Shown here piece by piece: positions 33,240-42,500 of a stretch of DNA of 64,000 bases. A program made the position numbers and the translations under genes. The stretch comes from Celeribacter litoreus (lineage in GTDB: Bacteria; Pseudomonadota; Alphaproteobacteria; Rhodobacterales; Rhodobacteraceae). The notes under the pieces were generated by a model, which was given only the letters and a program-made list of their open reading frames with translations, was not told the DNA's origin and ran no database searches. How positions within the stretch are numbered: the first letter of the stretch is position 1; every line of letters starts with the position of its first letter. The stretch lies in the NCBI RefSeq assembly GCF_020165855.1, contig NZ_JAIUFY010000005.1, positions 793,243-857,242 on the forward strand. The letters are read 5' to 3'.

Positions 33240-33551
33240 TTAGGGCCGAGCGGCCTTTTCCGCAATTCCCGAAAGTCCCTGACGGCGGGCCAGTTCATTT
33301 AGGACGTCGTCGAGCGGGATGTCGCGGGCGGCGAGCATGACGAGCATGTGGTAAAGCACATCGGCGGCCTCATAGGTGAGGTTCTCTCGGTCGTTTTTTG
33401 CGGCGGCGATGATGGCCTCAATCGCTTCCTCACCGAATTTCTCGGCGCACTTTTCTGGTCCTTTGGACAGGAGCTTCGCGGTCCAAGAGCTTTCGGGATC
33501 TGCGTCTTTGCGCGAGAGGATCACCTGTTCGAGATCGTTGAGAACGGACAT
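33240..33551 (-). CDS. hisE: Phosphoribosyl-ATP diphosphatase
   Basis: 103 aa from the ATG at 33551. Second step of histidine synthesis: hydrolyses phosphoribosyl-ATP to phosphoribosyl-AMP and pyrophosphate. All-alpha MazG-like fold with SWTAKLLSKGPEKCAEKFGE and the metal-binding EEAIEAIIAAAKNDRENLTYE pattern (shown here as EAADVLYHMLVMLAARD in its second half). hisF lies 10 nt upstream. HisE is separate from HisI, as usual in alphaproteobacteria. Confidence 0.95.
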   Translation of the reverse strand: MSVLNDLEQVILSRKDADPESSWTAKLLSKGPEKCAEKFGEEAIEAIIAAAKNDRENLTYEAADVLYHMLVMLAARDIPLDDVLNELARRQGLSGIAEKAARP

Positions 33552-33561
33552 GAGCGGCTCC

Positions 33562-34359
33562 TTAATTGAGGCGCATGGGAATACCCTTGGCGGCCATGTA
33601 TTCTTTGGCCTCCTGAATGGTGTAATCCCCGAAATGGAAAATGGAGGCGGCGAGCACGGCGCTTGCATGACCTTCGGTGACGCCTTCGACGAGGTGGTCG
33701 AGATTGCCGACGCCGCCTGAGGCGATGACCGGAATGTTGACGCTATCCGCGATGGTGCGCGTCATGCCGAGGTTGAAGCCTGCGCGGGTACCGTCGCGGT
33801 CCATGGACGTTAGGAGTATTTCCCCTGCGCCTTTGCTTTCAATGAGTTTCGCGAACTCTACGGCATCAATCGGATGACCGTCTGCGTCGAGCGCGGCTTT
33901 GCGCCCCCCGTGCGTGAAGATCGCCCATTTGGTTGGATTGCCGTCGGCGTCCCACTCGACTGTCTTCGCGTCGATTGCGCAGACGATGCATTGGCTGCCG
34001 AAGCGGTCGGCGGCGCGTGCGATCACGTCGGGATCGGCCACTGCGGCGGAGTTGAAGCTCACCTTGTCCGCGCCTGCAAGCAGCAGGTTCCGAACGTCTT
34101 CGGTCGTGCGGACGCCACCGCCGATCGTCAGGGGCATAAAGCACTGTTCTGCGGTGCGGGTCGCAAGGTCATACATCGTGCCGCGGTTTTCGTGCGTGGC
34201 GTGGATGTCGAGGAAGCACAATTCGTCCGCGCCTGCCGCGTCATAGGCCCGCGCGCTTTCCACCGGATCACCCGCGTCGATCAGATCGACGAAGTTGACA
34301 CCTTTGACCACACGGCCATCAGCCACGTCGAGGCAGGGGATGATACGGGTTTTGAGCAT
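33562..34359 (-). CDS. hisF: Imidazole glycerol phosphate synthase, cyclase subunit
   Basis: 265 aa from ATG 34359. TIM barrel that with HisH turns PRFAR and ammonia into imidazole glycerol phosphate and AICAR. Starts [20 protein letters not shown] with the catalytic Asp in CLDV; the second catalytic Asp is in [21 protein letters not shown] is the phosphate-binding loop. In one transcription unit with hisE; its partner hisH is 1.8 kb away. Confidence 0.96.
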   Translation of the reverse strand: MLKTRIIPCLDVADGRVVKGVNFVDLIDAGDPVESARAYDAAGADELCFLDIHATHENRGTMYDLATRTAEQCFMPLTIGGGVRTTEDVRNLLLAGADKVSFNSAAVADPDVIARAADRFGSQCIVCAIDAKTVEWDADGNPTKWAIFTHGGRKAALDADGHPIDAVEFAKLIESKGAGEILLTSMDRDGTRAGFNLGMTRTIADSVNIPVIASGGVGNLDHLVEGVTEGHASAVLAASIFHFGDYTIQEAKEYMAAKGIPMRLN

Positions 34360-34556
34360 GGGCGGACCTTCGCGTTTGATCGCTCTCGTCTTACTGCGGT
34401 GACAGTCCCTATGCAACGCTCGGCTCTCTCGAATCGAAGCACATCTCTTGCTGAAACACACCTTTCCTGTGCAAATTTGACCTATCTGTAAAGACAGGCT
34501 TCAATTTGTAACGGCTGTGCTACGCTCGACTTTGTCTAGCTTTGGGGGGAGAGAAA

Positions 34557-34580
34557 GTGGCCGGTCTTCGGGTCGGCCAC
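34557..34580 (+). promoter_or_regulatory. Hairpin before small membrane protein gene
   Basis: GTGGCCG (34557-34563) pairs with CGGCCAC (34574-34580), followed by only three T. It ends 11 nt before the small ORF, so it may control its translation; terminator function is weak. Confidence 0.35.
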
Positions 34581-34591
34581 TTTCAGACATT

Positions 34592-34774
34592 ATGAAAATG
34601 ACAGCAATGCATCATGTGCCGTCTGCGGCGGCTGTTCGATTCGAGGAACTCAAAACACCCGAGGAACTGGAGGCAGAGGATCGTGAGAACCTTCCGTCCG
34701 GTTGGTGGCTTTTGCCCGCAGTCATCCTCGGCATCTGTTTTTGGGTGGCCGTATTCTGGTTCCTGATCTTCTGA
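34592..34774 (+). CDS. Small single-span membrane protein
   Basis: 60 aa from ATG 34592. Polar N-terminal half (FEELKTPEELEAEDRENLP) and one C-terminal membrane helix (WWLLPAVILGICFWVAVFWF), so tail-anchored or N-in. The frame opens further upstream (34517), but a strong hairpin lies there. It sits on the plus strand between hisA and hisF, against the direction of the his genes. Unknown function; coding status moderately sure. Confidence 0.55.
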   Translation: MKMTAMHHVPSAAAVRFEELKTPEELEAEDRENLPSGWWLLPAVILGICFWVAVFWFLIF

Positions 34775-34787
34775 TCCGAACCTTGAT

Positions 34788-35510
34788 TTAGCCTTTGAGA
34801 ACGGCGAGGGCCTCTGTGAGGTCAATCGCGCCGTCATAGAGCGCGCGACCTGAAATTGCGCCGTTCAGAGCTGCGCCGCAGTTTTTCAGGTTTTCCAAAT
34901 CTGCAATCGAAGACACGCCGCCGGACGCGATGACCGGAATGGAGACTGCGTTCGCAAGGGCGGCAGTCTCTTCCACGTTCGGGCCTTGCATTGCGCCGTC
35001 ACGGTTGATGTCAGTGTAGATGATGGCTGCGACGCCTGCGTCCTCGAAGGATTTCGCGAGATCGGTGGCATTCACATTGGTTTCTTCGGCCCAGCCTTTG
35101 GTGGCGACCATGCCTTTGCGCGCGTCGATGCCGACGGCCACGTGGCCCGGGAAGGCTTTGGCAGCTTCGCGGACGAGATCGGGGTTCTCAACGGCGACGG
35201 TGCCGAGGATCACGCGCTGAAGGCCTTTGTCGAGCCAGCGTTCGATGGTCGCCATGTCGCGGATGCCGCCGCCGAGCTGGGCGGGCACTTTGCACTGTTT
35301 GAGGATTTCTTCGACGGGGGCGGCGTTCACCGGCTCGCCCGCAAAAGCACCGTTCAGGTCGACAAGGTGAAGCCACTCACATCCTGCTTCGACGAATTCG
35401 AGCGCCTGCGCGGCAGGGTTGTCGTTGAAGACCGTCGCCTTCTCCATCTCGCCTTTGTAGAGGCGCACGGCGTTGCCGTCTTTCAGGTCGATAGCGGGAT
35501 AGAGGATCAT
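34788..35510 (-). CDS. hisA: Phosphoribosylformimino-AICAR phosphate isomerase
   Basis: 240 aa from ATG 35510. TIM-barrel isomerase (ProFAR to PRFAR) of histidine synthesis. Starts [20 protein letters not shown] with the catalytic Asp in AIDL; second Asp in [12 protein letters not shown]; phosphate loops AQLGGGIRD and [10 protein letters not shown]. Separated from hisF by a plus-strand small ORF and from hisH by a plus-strand DUF2147 gene. Confidence 0.96.
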   Translation of the reverse strand: MILYPAIDLKDGNAVRLYKGEMEKATVFNDNPAAQALEFVEAGCEWLHLVDLNGAFAGEPVNAAPVEEILKQCKVPAQLGGGIRDMATIERWLDKGLQRVILGTVAVENPDLVREAAKAFPGHVAVGIDARKGMVATKGWAEETNVNATDLAKSFEDAGVAAIIYTDINRDGAMQGPNVEETAALANAVSIPVIASGGVSSIADLENLKNCGAALNGAISGRALYDGAIDLTEALAVLKG

Positions 35511-35661
35511 GGTGCGCTCCTGTCGTGAAACTGTCGCGCTCCCTTTGGCACGATTGCGCGGGAATTGCAAAACCCGCGTGAGGATAGTTGTGCCGCCGCG
35601 TCACTCTTGCCTCAAATACAGGTCCGGCGACAGGATGCGGGCTCATAGGGAGGATATATGA

Positions 35662-36048
35662 ATGAAGACATTGGGGATGGCTGCGGCGCTTGCGCTCGGA
35701 CTGGTAGGGACCGCGTTTGCGAGCGATCCGGTGGAAGGGCTGTGGCAGACGCAGGTGGATGACGGCCATTACGCCCATATCGCCATTGCACCGTGTGGGG
35801 AGAGCATCTGCGGCACGATTTCAAAGGCCTTTGATCTGGACGGGCCGGTTGAGTCGGAAAATGTCGGCAAGCCCATCGTCTGGGATATGCAGCCGCAGGG
35901 GGAGGGGAGTTATAAAAAGGGCAAAATCTGGCAGCCATCGACGGGCAAGATCTTCAACTCCAAGATGACGCTCACCGGCGATACGCTCAAGGTCTCGGGA
36001 TGTATCGGGCCGATCTGCAAGGGGCAGACTTGGGTGCGCATTCAGTAA
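35662..36048 (+). CDS. DUF2147 domain-containing exported protein
   Basis: 128 aa. Signal peptide at residues 1-20 (LGMAAALALGLVGTAFA). The mature part begins DPVEGLWQTQVDDG and shows the DUF2147 pattern with ESICGTISK, GKIWQPSTGKIF and a final CIGPICKGQTWVRI; four cysteines may pair in the periplasm. AGGGAGGA sets the start. It lies on the opposite strand within the histidine cluster. Function of the family is not known. Confidence 0.85.
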   Translation: MKTLGMAAALALGLVGTAFASDPVEGLWQTQVDDGHYAHIAIAPCGESICGTISKAFDLDGPVESENVGKPIVWDMQPQGEGSYKKGKIWQPSTGKIFNSKMTLTGDTLKVSGCIGPICKGQTWVRIQ

Positions 36049-36064
36049 AGTCTCTTGAAAACGA

Positions 36065-36090
36065 AAAGGGCCCGGAGGGGCCCTTTTTTT
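36065..36090. terminator. Bidirectional terminator between DUF2147 gene and hisH
   Basis: AAAAGGGCCC, loop GGAG, GGGCCCTTTTTTT. Symmetric, so it can end both the plus-strand DUF2147 transcript and the minus-strand hisBH transcript. Confidence 0.9.
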
Positions 36091-36112
36091 ATTGCGGTCG
36101 GTTTGGCCCTGA

Positions 36113-36751
36113 TCAGGGTTTCCAGCCGAGAAAGTTCGACACGATCTTGAGACCGGCGCGCTGGCTCTTTTCCGGGTGGAACTGGGTGCCGATCATGTTG
36201 TCGCGGGCGACGATGGCCGTGACTTCTTCGCCGTAATCGACATAGGCGAGACGATGCGCGGGGTTGGCGACCTTGAAGTGGTAGGAGTGGACGAAATAGG
36301 CGTGGTCGCCCGTTTCAATTCCGTCGAGCACAGGGTGTGCTCCCTCGAGGTGGAGATTGTTCCAGCCCATGTGCGGCACTTTGAGCGTTGGGTCGGACGG
36401 TTCGATCTTCACGACCTCGCCACCGATCCAGTCAAAGCCCTGCGTTTCTTCATATTCGAGGCCGCGGGTGGCGAGCATCTGCATCCCGATGCAAATGCCC
36501 ATGAAGGGGCGGCCCTTAACGGTGACAGCCTCGGAAATCGCTTCGAACAGCCCAGTGTAATCGAAGAGCTGCTTTTTACAGGCCGGAAATGCGCCGTCGC
36601 CCGGCAGGACGATGCGGTCAGCCTTGGCAACGACATCAGGTTCGGAGGTGACGACGATGGTCCCCTCGCCACGCTCGCGCGCCATCCGCTCGAACGCTTT
36701 ATGCGCGGAGTGTAGGTTGCCGCTGTCGTAATCAACGAGTGCTGTGAGCAT
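36113..36751 (-). CDS. hisH: Imidazole glycerol phosphate synthase, glutaminase subunit
   Basis: 212 aa class I glutamine amidotransferase that feeds ammonia to HisF. Catalytic Cys in FMGICIGMQML (about residue 87), His and Glu in GTQFHPEKSQ near the C-terminus; PGDGAFPACK forms the oxyanion-strand region. 32 nt behind hisB in the same direction. Confidence 0.96.
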   Translation of the reverse strand: MLTALVDYDSGNLHSAHKAFERMARERGEGTIVVTSEPDVVAKADRIVLPGDGAFPACKKQLFDYTGLFEAISEAVTVKGRPFMGICIGMQMLATRGLEYEETQGFDWIGGEVVKIEPSDPTLKVPHMGWNNLHLEGAHPVLDGIETGDHAYFVHSYHFKVANPAHRLAYVDYGEEVTAIVARDNMIGTQFHPEKSQRAGLKIVSNFLGWKP

Positions 36752-36783
36752 GTCTTGGTCTTTCTAGCCGTGTCGGGCGCGCG

Positions 36784-37371
36784 TCAGAGCGCGCCCTTGG
36801 TCGAGGGCAGGCTGTCCGCCATACGCGGGTCGATCTCAAGCGCCATGCGCAGGGCGCGGGCGACGGATTTGAACGCGGCTTCGGCGATGTGGTGGGAGTT
36901 GAACCCGTGCACCTTGTCGATGTGGAGCGTGATGCCGCCGTGGGTCGACAGGGCCTGAAAGAACTCGCGCACCAGTTCGGTGTCAAACGTGCCGATTTTC
37001 GCGGTCGGGAAGTCGACATTCCACACGAGGAACGGACGCGCCGACAGATCGAGCGCTGTCATCACCTGTGTGTCGTCCATTGCCAACGCAAAGTTGCCGT
37101 AGCGGTAGATGCCTTTTTTGTCGCCGACCGCCTGCACGAGCGCTTGCCCGATTGCAATGCCGGTGTCTTCGACAGTGTGGTGGTCGTCGATGTGATAATC
37201 ACCCTTCGCGCGGATGGTCATGTCGATGAGGGAGTGGCGCGACAGCTGGTCGAGCATGTGGTCGAAAAAGCCCACGCCCGTCTGGTTGTCATACTTGCCG
37301 GTCCCGTCGAGATTGATCTCGACCGTGATCTCCGTTTCCGCCGTCTTGCGGGTGATGCTGGCCTTGCGCAT
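36784..37371 (-). CDS. hisB: Imidazoleglycerol-phosphate dehydratase
   Basis: 195 aa. Dehydrates imidazole glycerol phosphate. The manganese-binding motifs are visible: [14 protein letters not shown] (about residues 35-48), [10 protein letters not shown] and, later, [19 protein letters not shown]. Monofunctional, without the phosphatase half found in E. coli. First gene of the minus-strand his cluster; GGAGAGCGCCG precedes the start. Confidence 0.96.
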   Translation of the reverse strand: MRKASITRKTAETEITVEINLDGTGKYDNQTGVGFFDHMLDQLSRHSLIDMTIRAKGDYHIDDHHTVEDTGIAIGQALVQAVGDKKGIYRYGNFALAMDDTQVMTALDLSARPFLVWNVDFPTAKIGTFDTELVREFFQALSTHGGITLHIDKVHGFNSHHIAEAAFKSVARALRMALEIDPRMADSLPSTKGAL

Positions 37372-37576
37372 CGGCGCTCTCCTGTCTGTGTCGCGCCCGT
37401 TATAGGGGTGGTGTGCGCACTTGCCAATGGTTGCGAGTAGCAGTCGACAGACGGCTGTTCAAAAAGCGAGAGGGTGATCGTGAAGATTTTCTGGAGTTGA
37501 TTAAGACGTTGTTAACGTTTGTGGCGCAAATTGGCCCGATATGGCCTGTTTTGCCATTCTTATTAAGGGGGGATTC

Positions 37577-38080
37577 ATGCGCATCCTCATTTGTCACGAT
37601 AATATTGAACGCGTTACGAAATGGCAGTCAGGATTTGGACAGCGCGGACATGAGGTCCGACGCGCGCGATCCGTCGATGCTGCTTTGAACTTGCTGCGTC
37701 AGGACACGTATCAGGTCCTGATCTTTGATTTGATGTTCGGCGGGGAAAACGGGCTCGCCGTCGCCCTCATGGCCGAATTCCATCACCCGAACATTGTCTC
37801 GCTCCTGATGTCGGACCGCGCGCCGGAATTTCATCAGGATGTGTTCGAACGTCTCTCCGGACTGCGATGCATTCTCGGAACCGCGACTGCCGTGTCCGAT
37901 CTGATCGCGATCGCAGAGTCGCTGATTGAACGTAGCCCCAGCGATTGCCGCGCGCTGGCCGAGACGGTTCCGCAGATGTGTGAGACCTGCCAGATTCGTG
38001 GGGCTTGTATGAAAGAAGGAAAGACGCCGGTGTTCCACGCGCGCGTCGCGCAGGTGGTTGGCCTGTCTTCCATCGCCTGA
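37577..38080 (+). CDS. Receiver-like protein with C-terminal cysteine motif
   Basis: 167 aa from ATG 37577, with AAGGGGGG upstream. Residues 1-115 follow the CheY-like receiver pattern: MRILICHDN start and a phospho-acceptor-like Asp in QVLIFDLMFGGENGLAVALM (about residue 51). There is no output DNA-binding domain; instead the tail (about 138-165) has CETCQIRGAC, three cysteines that could bind metal or sense redox state. The acidic pair near the N-terminus is reduced (CHDN). No histidine kinase is adjacent. Function unknown. Confidence 0.7.
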   Translation: MRILICHDNIERVTKWQSGFGQRGHEVRRARSVDAALNLLRQDTYQVLIFDLMFGGENGLAVALMAEFHHPNIVSLLMSDRAPEFHQDVFERLSGLRCILGTATAVSDLIAIAESLIERSPSDCRALAETVPQMCETCQIRGACMKEGKTPVFHARVAQVVGLSSIA

Positions 38081-38108
38081 GCTTTAGTTCGCAGCTTGAA
38101 ATGCAAAA

Positions 38109-38130
38109 AGGCCTCCCCGAAGGGAGGCCT
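38109..38130. terminator. Bidirectional terminator
   Basis: AGGCCTCCC (38109-38117), loop CGAA, GGGAGGCCT (38122-38130), with GTTTT on one side and AAAAA on the other. Serves the receiver-like gene and the minus-strand tRNA-Gly genes. Confidence 0.8.
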
Positions 38131-38139
38131 GTTTTGAAT

Positions 38140-38214
38140 TGGAGCGGGTGATGAGATTCGAACTCACGACATTTACCTTGGCAAGGTAACGCTCTACCCC
38201 TGAGCTACACCCGC
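38140..38214 (-). tRNA. tRNA-Gly (GCC), copy 1
   Basis: 75 nt with encoded CCA. Acceptor GCGGGTG with matching 3' side, anticodon stem-loop TTACC-TTGCCAA-GGTAA giving GCC, T loop TTCGAAT. Identical to the copy at 38263. Confidence 0.97.
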
Positions 38215-38262
38215 TCGCGTCCAGCCTGTAACATCGGCTCGGTTATGTCCCCGAAGGGAAGT

Positions 38263-38337
38263 TGGAGCGGGTGATGAGATTCGAACTCACGACATTTACC
38301 TTGGCAAGGTAACGCTCTACCCCTGAGCTACACCCGC
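38263..38337 (-). tRNA. tRNA-Gly (GCC), copy 2
   Basis: Same 75-nt sequence as the copy at 38140-38214, in the same direction, 48 nt upstream of it. The pair is likely made from one precursor ending at the terminator at 38109. Confidence 0.97.
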
Positions 38338-38658
38338 ATCCGTTGGGTGAGGCGTGATTTAAGAAATAGCGACGGGGGCTGCAAGAGGAAAATCGCTCTT
38401 TTCGGCGAAAAAGTTTCTCGGCGAAAATTTCACGGGGGATTTCTACGGATTTTGCGCGCGGAGGTCTGGGGGGGCGGACGAAGCTTTTCGGCCTAATGGA
38501 GGGAGCGGAAAAGCCACATCTTCTTTGTTCCAAAAGAAACATTCCGCACACTTTTTTTTGATGTTGGTGCGTTTTTGCGTCGAGCGATGTGCTGTTTCGA
38601 AGAATGTCAGGTATACGGCGGCACACTATTTCTTCCGTATAATCAATGGAGAAAGACA
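38338..38658. other. Intergenic region between tRNA-Gly and SDR gene
   Basis: About 320 nt with no supported gene. It must hold the tRNA promoter (minus strand) and the SDR promoter (plus strand). No clear operator or strong hairpin was seen. Confidence 0.4.
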
Positions 38659-39414
38659 ATGGATATTCGCTTTGACGAAAAAACCGCAATTGTAACCGGC
38701 GGAGCCTCAGGCATTGGTAAAGCTATTGTTGAAGAACTTGCGACATCGGGTGCGACGGTCATCGTCGCCGACCTGAACAAAGATGCTGCCGACGCGACCG
38801 CAGCAGAGATTGTCGCTGCGGGCGGCAAAGCATTCGGGATTGCTGGCGATGTCTCTAATCCGGACGATGTCAAAGCCAGCGTCGATTTCGCAGTCGAGAA
38901 AACGGGTAAACTGGACTACATCGTGAACAACGCAGGCATCGGTGGGCCGCTTGAGCCGGTTTCCGACGTTGATATCGCGAAATGGAAGCAGACCATCGAT
39001 ATCAACCTGATGGGCGTGTTCTACGGCATGCACTTTGGCGCAAAAGCGATGAAGGAAAACGGCGGCGGCGCAATCGTTAACATCGCGTCGATTCTCGGCT
39101 CCGTCGGTGGTCCGAACATCTCGGCCTATGTGACGGCGAAACATGGCGTTGTCGGTATGACGAAATCCGCTGCGCTGGAAATGGCTGCCGACAATATCCG
39201 CGTCAATTCTGTTGGGCCGGGCTATATCCAGACACCCTTGGTTGAAAGCAACCTTGATGAGGAAGCGCGCACCCAACTCGCGAGCCTGCATGCCATGAAA
39301 CGTCTTGGTAAGCCGGAAGAAGTTGCGGCTCTGGTCGCCTTCCTGCTGTCCGACCGCGCGAGCTTCATCACCGGCTCCTACCATCTCGTAGACTCGGGCT
39401 ATACGGCTCAGTGA
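38659..39414 (+). CDS. SDR family oxidoreductase
   Basis: 251 aa from ATG 38659, preceded by GGAG. Classical short-chain dehydrogenase: cofactor motif TGGASGIGKA (residues 12-21), VNNAGIGG, catalytic Ser in NIASILGSVGG and YVTAKHG with Tyr and Lys, then VNSVGPGYIQTPL. ADLNKD after strand 2 suggests NAD(H) preference. Substrate unknown. It ends facing the pyc gene. Confidence 0.9.
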   Translation: MDIRFDEKTAIVTGGASGIGKAIVEELATSGATVIVADLNKDAADATAAEIVAAGGKAFGIAGDVSNPDDVKASVDFAVEKTGKLDYIVNNAGIGGPLEPVSDVDIAKWKQTIDINLMGVFYGMHFGAKAMKENGGGAIVNIASILGSVGGPNISAYVTAKHGVVGMTKSAALEMAADNIRVNSVGPGYIQTPLVESNLDEEARTQLASLHAMKRLGKPEEVAALVAFLLSDRASFITGSYHLVDSGYTAQ

Positions 39415-39456
39415 AGCGGACTGCGTGTCCGACCTCCTAGCGGTCTGAAAAAGAAA

Positions 39457-39480
39457 CAGGCGCCGTTTTCGCGGCGCCTG
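39457..39480. terminator. Terminator between SDR gene and pyc
   Basis: CAGGCGCC (39457-39464) pairs with GGCGCCTG (39473-39480). On the minus strand it is followed by TTTCTTTTT, so it best serves pyc. Confidence 0.75.
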
Positions 39481-39508
39481 CTCTCGTTTCTGGTGTCTTG
39501 CGTGAGCC

Positions 39509-42500
39509 TTATTCGAACTCGACCAAGAGGTCTTTCGCGTCGATCTGGCTGCTTGGCGTGACGTGGACGGCTTTGATTATGCCGTCTTGGTCGGCGGTGA
39601 TGGAGGTCTCCATTTTCATCGCCTCAATCGTCAGGAGCACATCGCCCTTCTTCACCGGAGAACCCGCACTGACGGCAACGGTCGCGACCACGCCCGGCAT
39701 CGGTGCGCCAACGTGTTTGGCGTTGCCGACTTCGGCCTTCTGGTTGGCGATCACGGAGGACGCAGCCGAGCGGTCTTTGACGCGCACGGTGCGGGGCTGG
39801 CCGTTCAGTTCGAAGAAGACCTTCACTTCGCCCATCTCGTTCGGCTCGGACACCGCCTGACAGCGGATTTCGAGCGTCACGCCCGGATCGATGGAGGCAG
39901 AGATCTCTTCGCCGGTGTCCATGCCGTAGAAGAAGTTCCGCGTCGGCAGGGTGCGGACAGGGCCGTATTGCTCGTGGCGCGTCATGTAGTCGGAGAAGAC
40001 TTTCGGATACATGAGGTAGCCGTTGAGATCCTCGTTATCGATCGTCTCGCAGTCGAACTTGTCGCAAAGCTCTTTGCGCGTGGCTTCGAGATCGACCGGC
40101 GGTAGATGTTTGCCCGGACGCTCGGTGTTCGGCTTCTCGGAGCCGAGGACCTTTTTGAGGATTTTCTCGGGGAAGCCGCCCGGCGGTTGGCCGAGGTTGC
40201 CGCGCATCATGTCGACCACAGAGTCGGGGAAAGCCACGTCGGTTTTCGGGTTTTCCACGTCGTCGCGGGTGAGACCTTGGGAGACCATCATGAGGGCCAT
40301 GTCGCCGACCACTTTCGAGGACGGGGTCACTTTGACAATGTCGCCGAACATCATGTTCACATCGGCGTAGCAATGCGCCACCTCATGCCAGCGCTCTTCG
40401 AGACCGAGAGAGCGGGCCTGTGCCTTGAGGTTGGTGAACTGGCCGCCCGGCATTTCGTGCAGATAGACCTCGGAGGCAGGGGCCTGAAGACCGGCCTCAA
40501 AGGCGGTGTACTGCGCGCGCACGGCTTCCCAGTAGTTCGACATTTCGCGGATGGCTTCGATGTCGAGGCCGGTGTCGCGGCCGGTGAAGCGGGTGGCTTC
40601 GACAATGGAGCCGAGACAGGCCTGCGATGTGCCGCCGGAGAAGGCGTCCATAGCTGCGTCCACCGCGTCCACGCCAGCGTCTGCCGCAGCGAGGATCGTC
40701 GCCGCCGCTGCGCCGGAGGTGTCATGCGTGTGGAAATGGATCGGGATGCCGATTTCTTGCTTGAGCGCGGAAACGAGCATACGAGCCTGTGCAGGCTTCA
40801 GCAGGCCTGCCATGTCTTTGAGACCGAGAACGTGGGCACCAGCGGCCTCAAGCTCTTTTGCCATGCCGACGTAGTATTTCAGGTCGTATTTTGGGCGTGT
40901 CGGGTCGAGCAGATCACCGGTATAGCAAATCGTGCCTTCACAGACCTTGCCGCTCTCGATGACGGCGTCCATCGCGACGCGCATGTTTTCGACCCAGTTG
41001 AGGCTGTCGAACACACGGAACACATCGACGCCGGTCTCTGCGGCTTGCGCCACAAAGCTCTGGACCACGTTGTCGGGGTAGTTCGTGTAGCCCACACCGT
41101 TCGACGCGCGCAGGAGCATCTGCGTCATGATGTTCGGCATTTTCTCACGGATGTCGCGCAGGCGCTGCCACGGGCATTCCTGCAAGAAACGATAGGCCAC
41201 GTCGAATGTCGCGCCGCCCCAGCATTCGACCGAGAAGAGGCCGGAAAGGTTCGCGGCATAGGACGGGGCTGCGTTGATCATGTCGATGGACCGCATCCGC
41301 GTCGCCAGAAGGGATTGGTGCCCGTCACGCATCGTGGTGTCGGTGAGGAGAAGTTTCTTCTGTTCGAGCATCCAGTCCGCGACGGCTTTCGCGCCTTTGT
41401 CCTCAAGGAGCTGGCGTGTGCCCGCAGGCGGTGTCGCGGATTTCGGTGCAGGGGCCACAGGCTTGCGCGCATCAGCGGCAGGTTTCGCGCGGCCGAGTGT
41501 TTCCGGATGACCGTTGACGGTGATGTCCGCAAGATAGGTCAGGATTTTCGTCGCGCGGTCACGGCGCGGTTTGAAGTCGAACAGTTCCGGCGTCGTGTCG
41601 ATAAACTTTGTCGTGTATTCATTCGACAGGAACACAGGGTGTTTCAGCAGGTTTTCGACGAAGGCGATGTTCGTCTGCACGCCGCGGATACGGAATTCAC
41701 GTAGGGCGCGGTCCATACGGGCAATCGCGGCCTCGGGCGTGCGTGCCCATGCCGTCACTTTCGTGAGCAGCGAGTCATAGTAGCGCGTGATGACTGCGCC
41801 GGAATAGGCCGTACCACCGTCGAGACGGATGCCCATACCTGTCGCAGAGCGATAGGTGGTGATGCGGCCGTAGTCGGGAATGAAGTTGTTCGTCGGGTCT
41901 TCGGTCGTCACACGCGTCTGAAGCGCATGGCCGTCGAGTTTCACATCATATTGTGACGCAACGCCCGTGGCCTCAACGAGGGACTTGCCCTCGGCAATCA
42001 GGATTTGCGCACGCACGATGTCGATGCCGGTGACTTCTTCTGTGACGGTGTGCTCCACCTGAACGCGTGGGTTCACCTCGATGAAGTAGAATTTGCCGGT
42101 CTCCATATCCATCAGGAATTCGACGGTGCCGGCGCATTCGTAGTTCACGTGTTCACAGATACGCTTGCCGAGATTACAGAGCTCTTCACGCTGCGCGGAG
42201 GACAGGAACGGGGCAGGGGCGCGTTCGACAACCTTTTGGTTGCGGCGCTGTACGGAACAGTCGCGTTCGTAGAGGTGATAGATGTTACCTTTGCTGTCCC
42301 CGAGGATCTGAACCTCGACGTGACGCGCCTTGATGATCATCTTTTCGAGATAGCCCTCGCCATTGCCAAAGGCGGCTTCGGCTTCGCGACGGCCCTCTTT
42401 GACCTTCTCTTCGAGTTCGTCGGAGTTGTTGATCGGACGCATGCCGCGACCGCCACCGCCCCAAGAGGCCTTGAGCATCAGCGGGAAACCGATCTCAGCG

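Noticed and set aside
40106-41704. 532-codon plus-strand ORF opposite pyc
   Set aside because: Shadow of pyruvate carboxylase; no recognisable protein.
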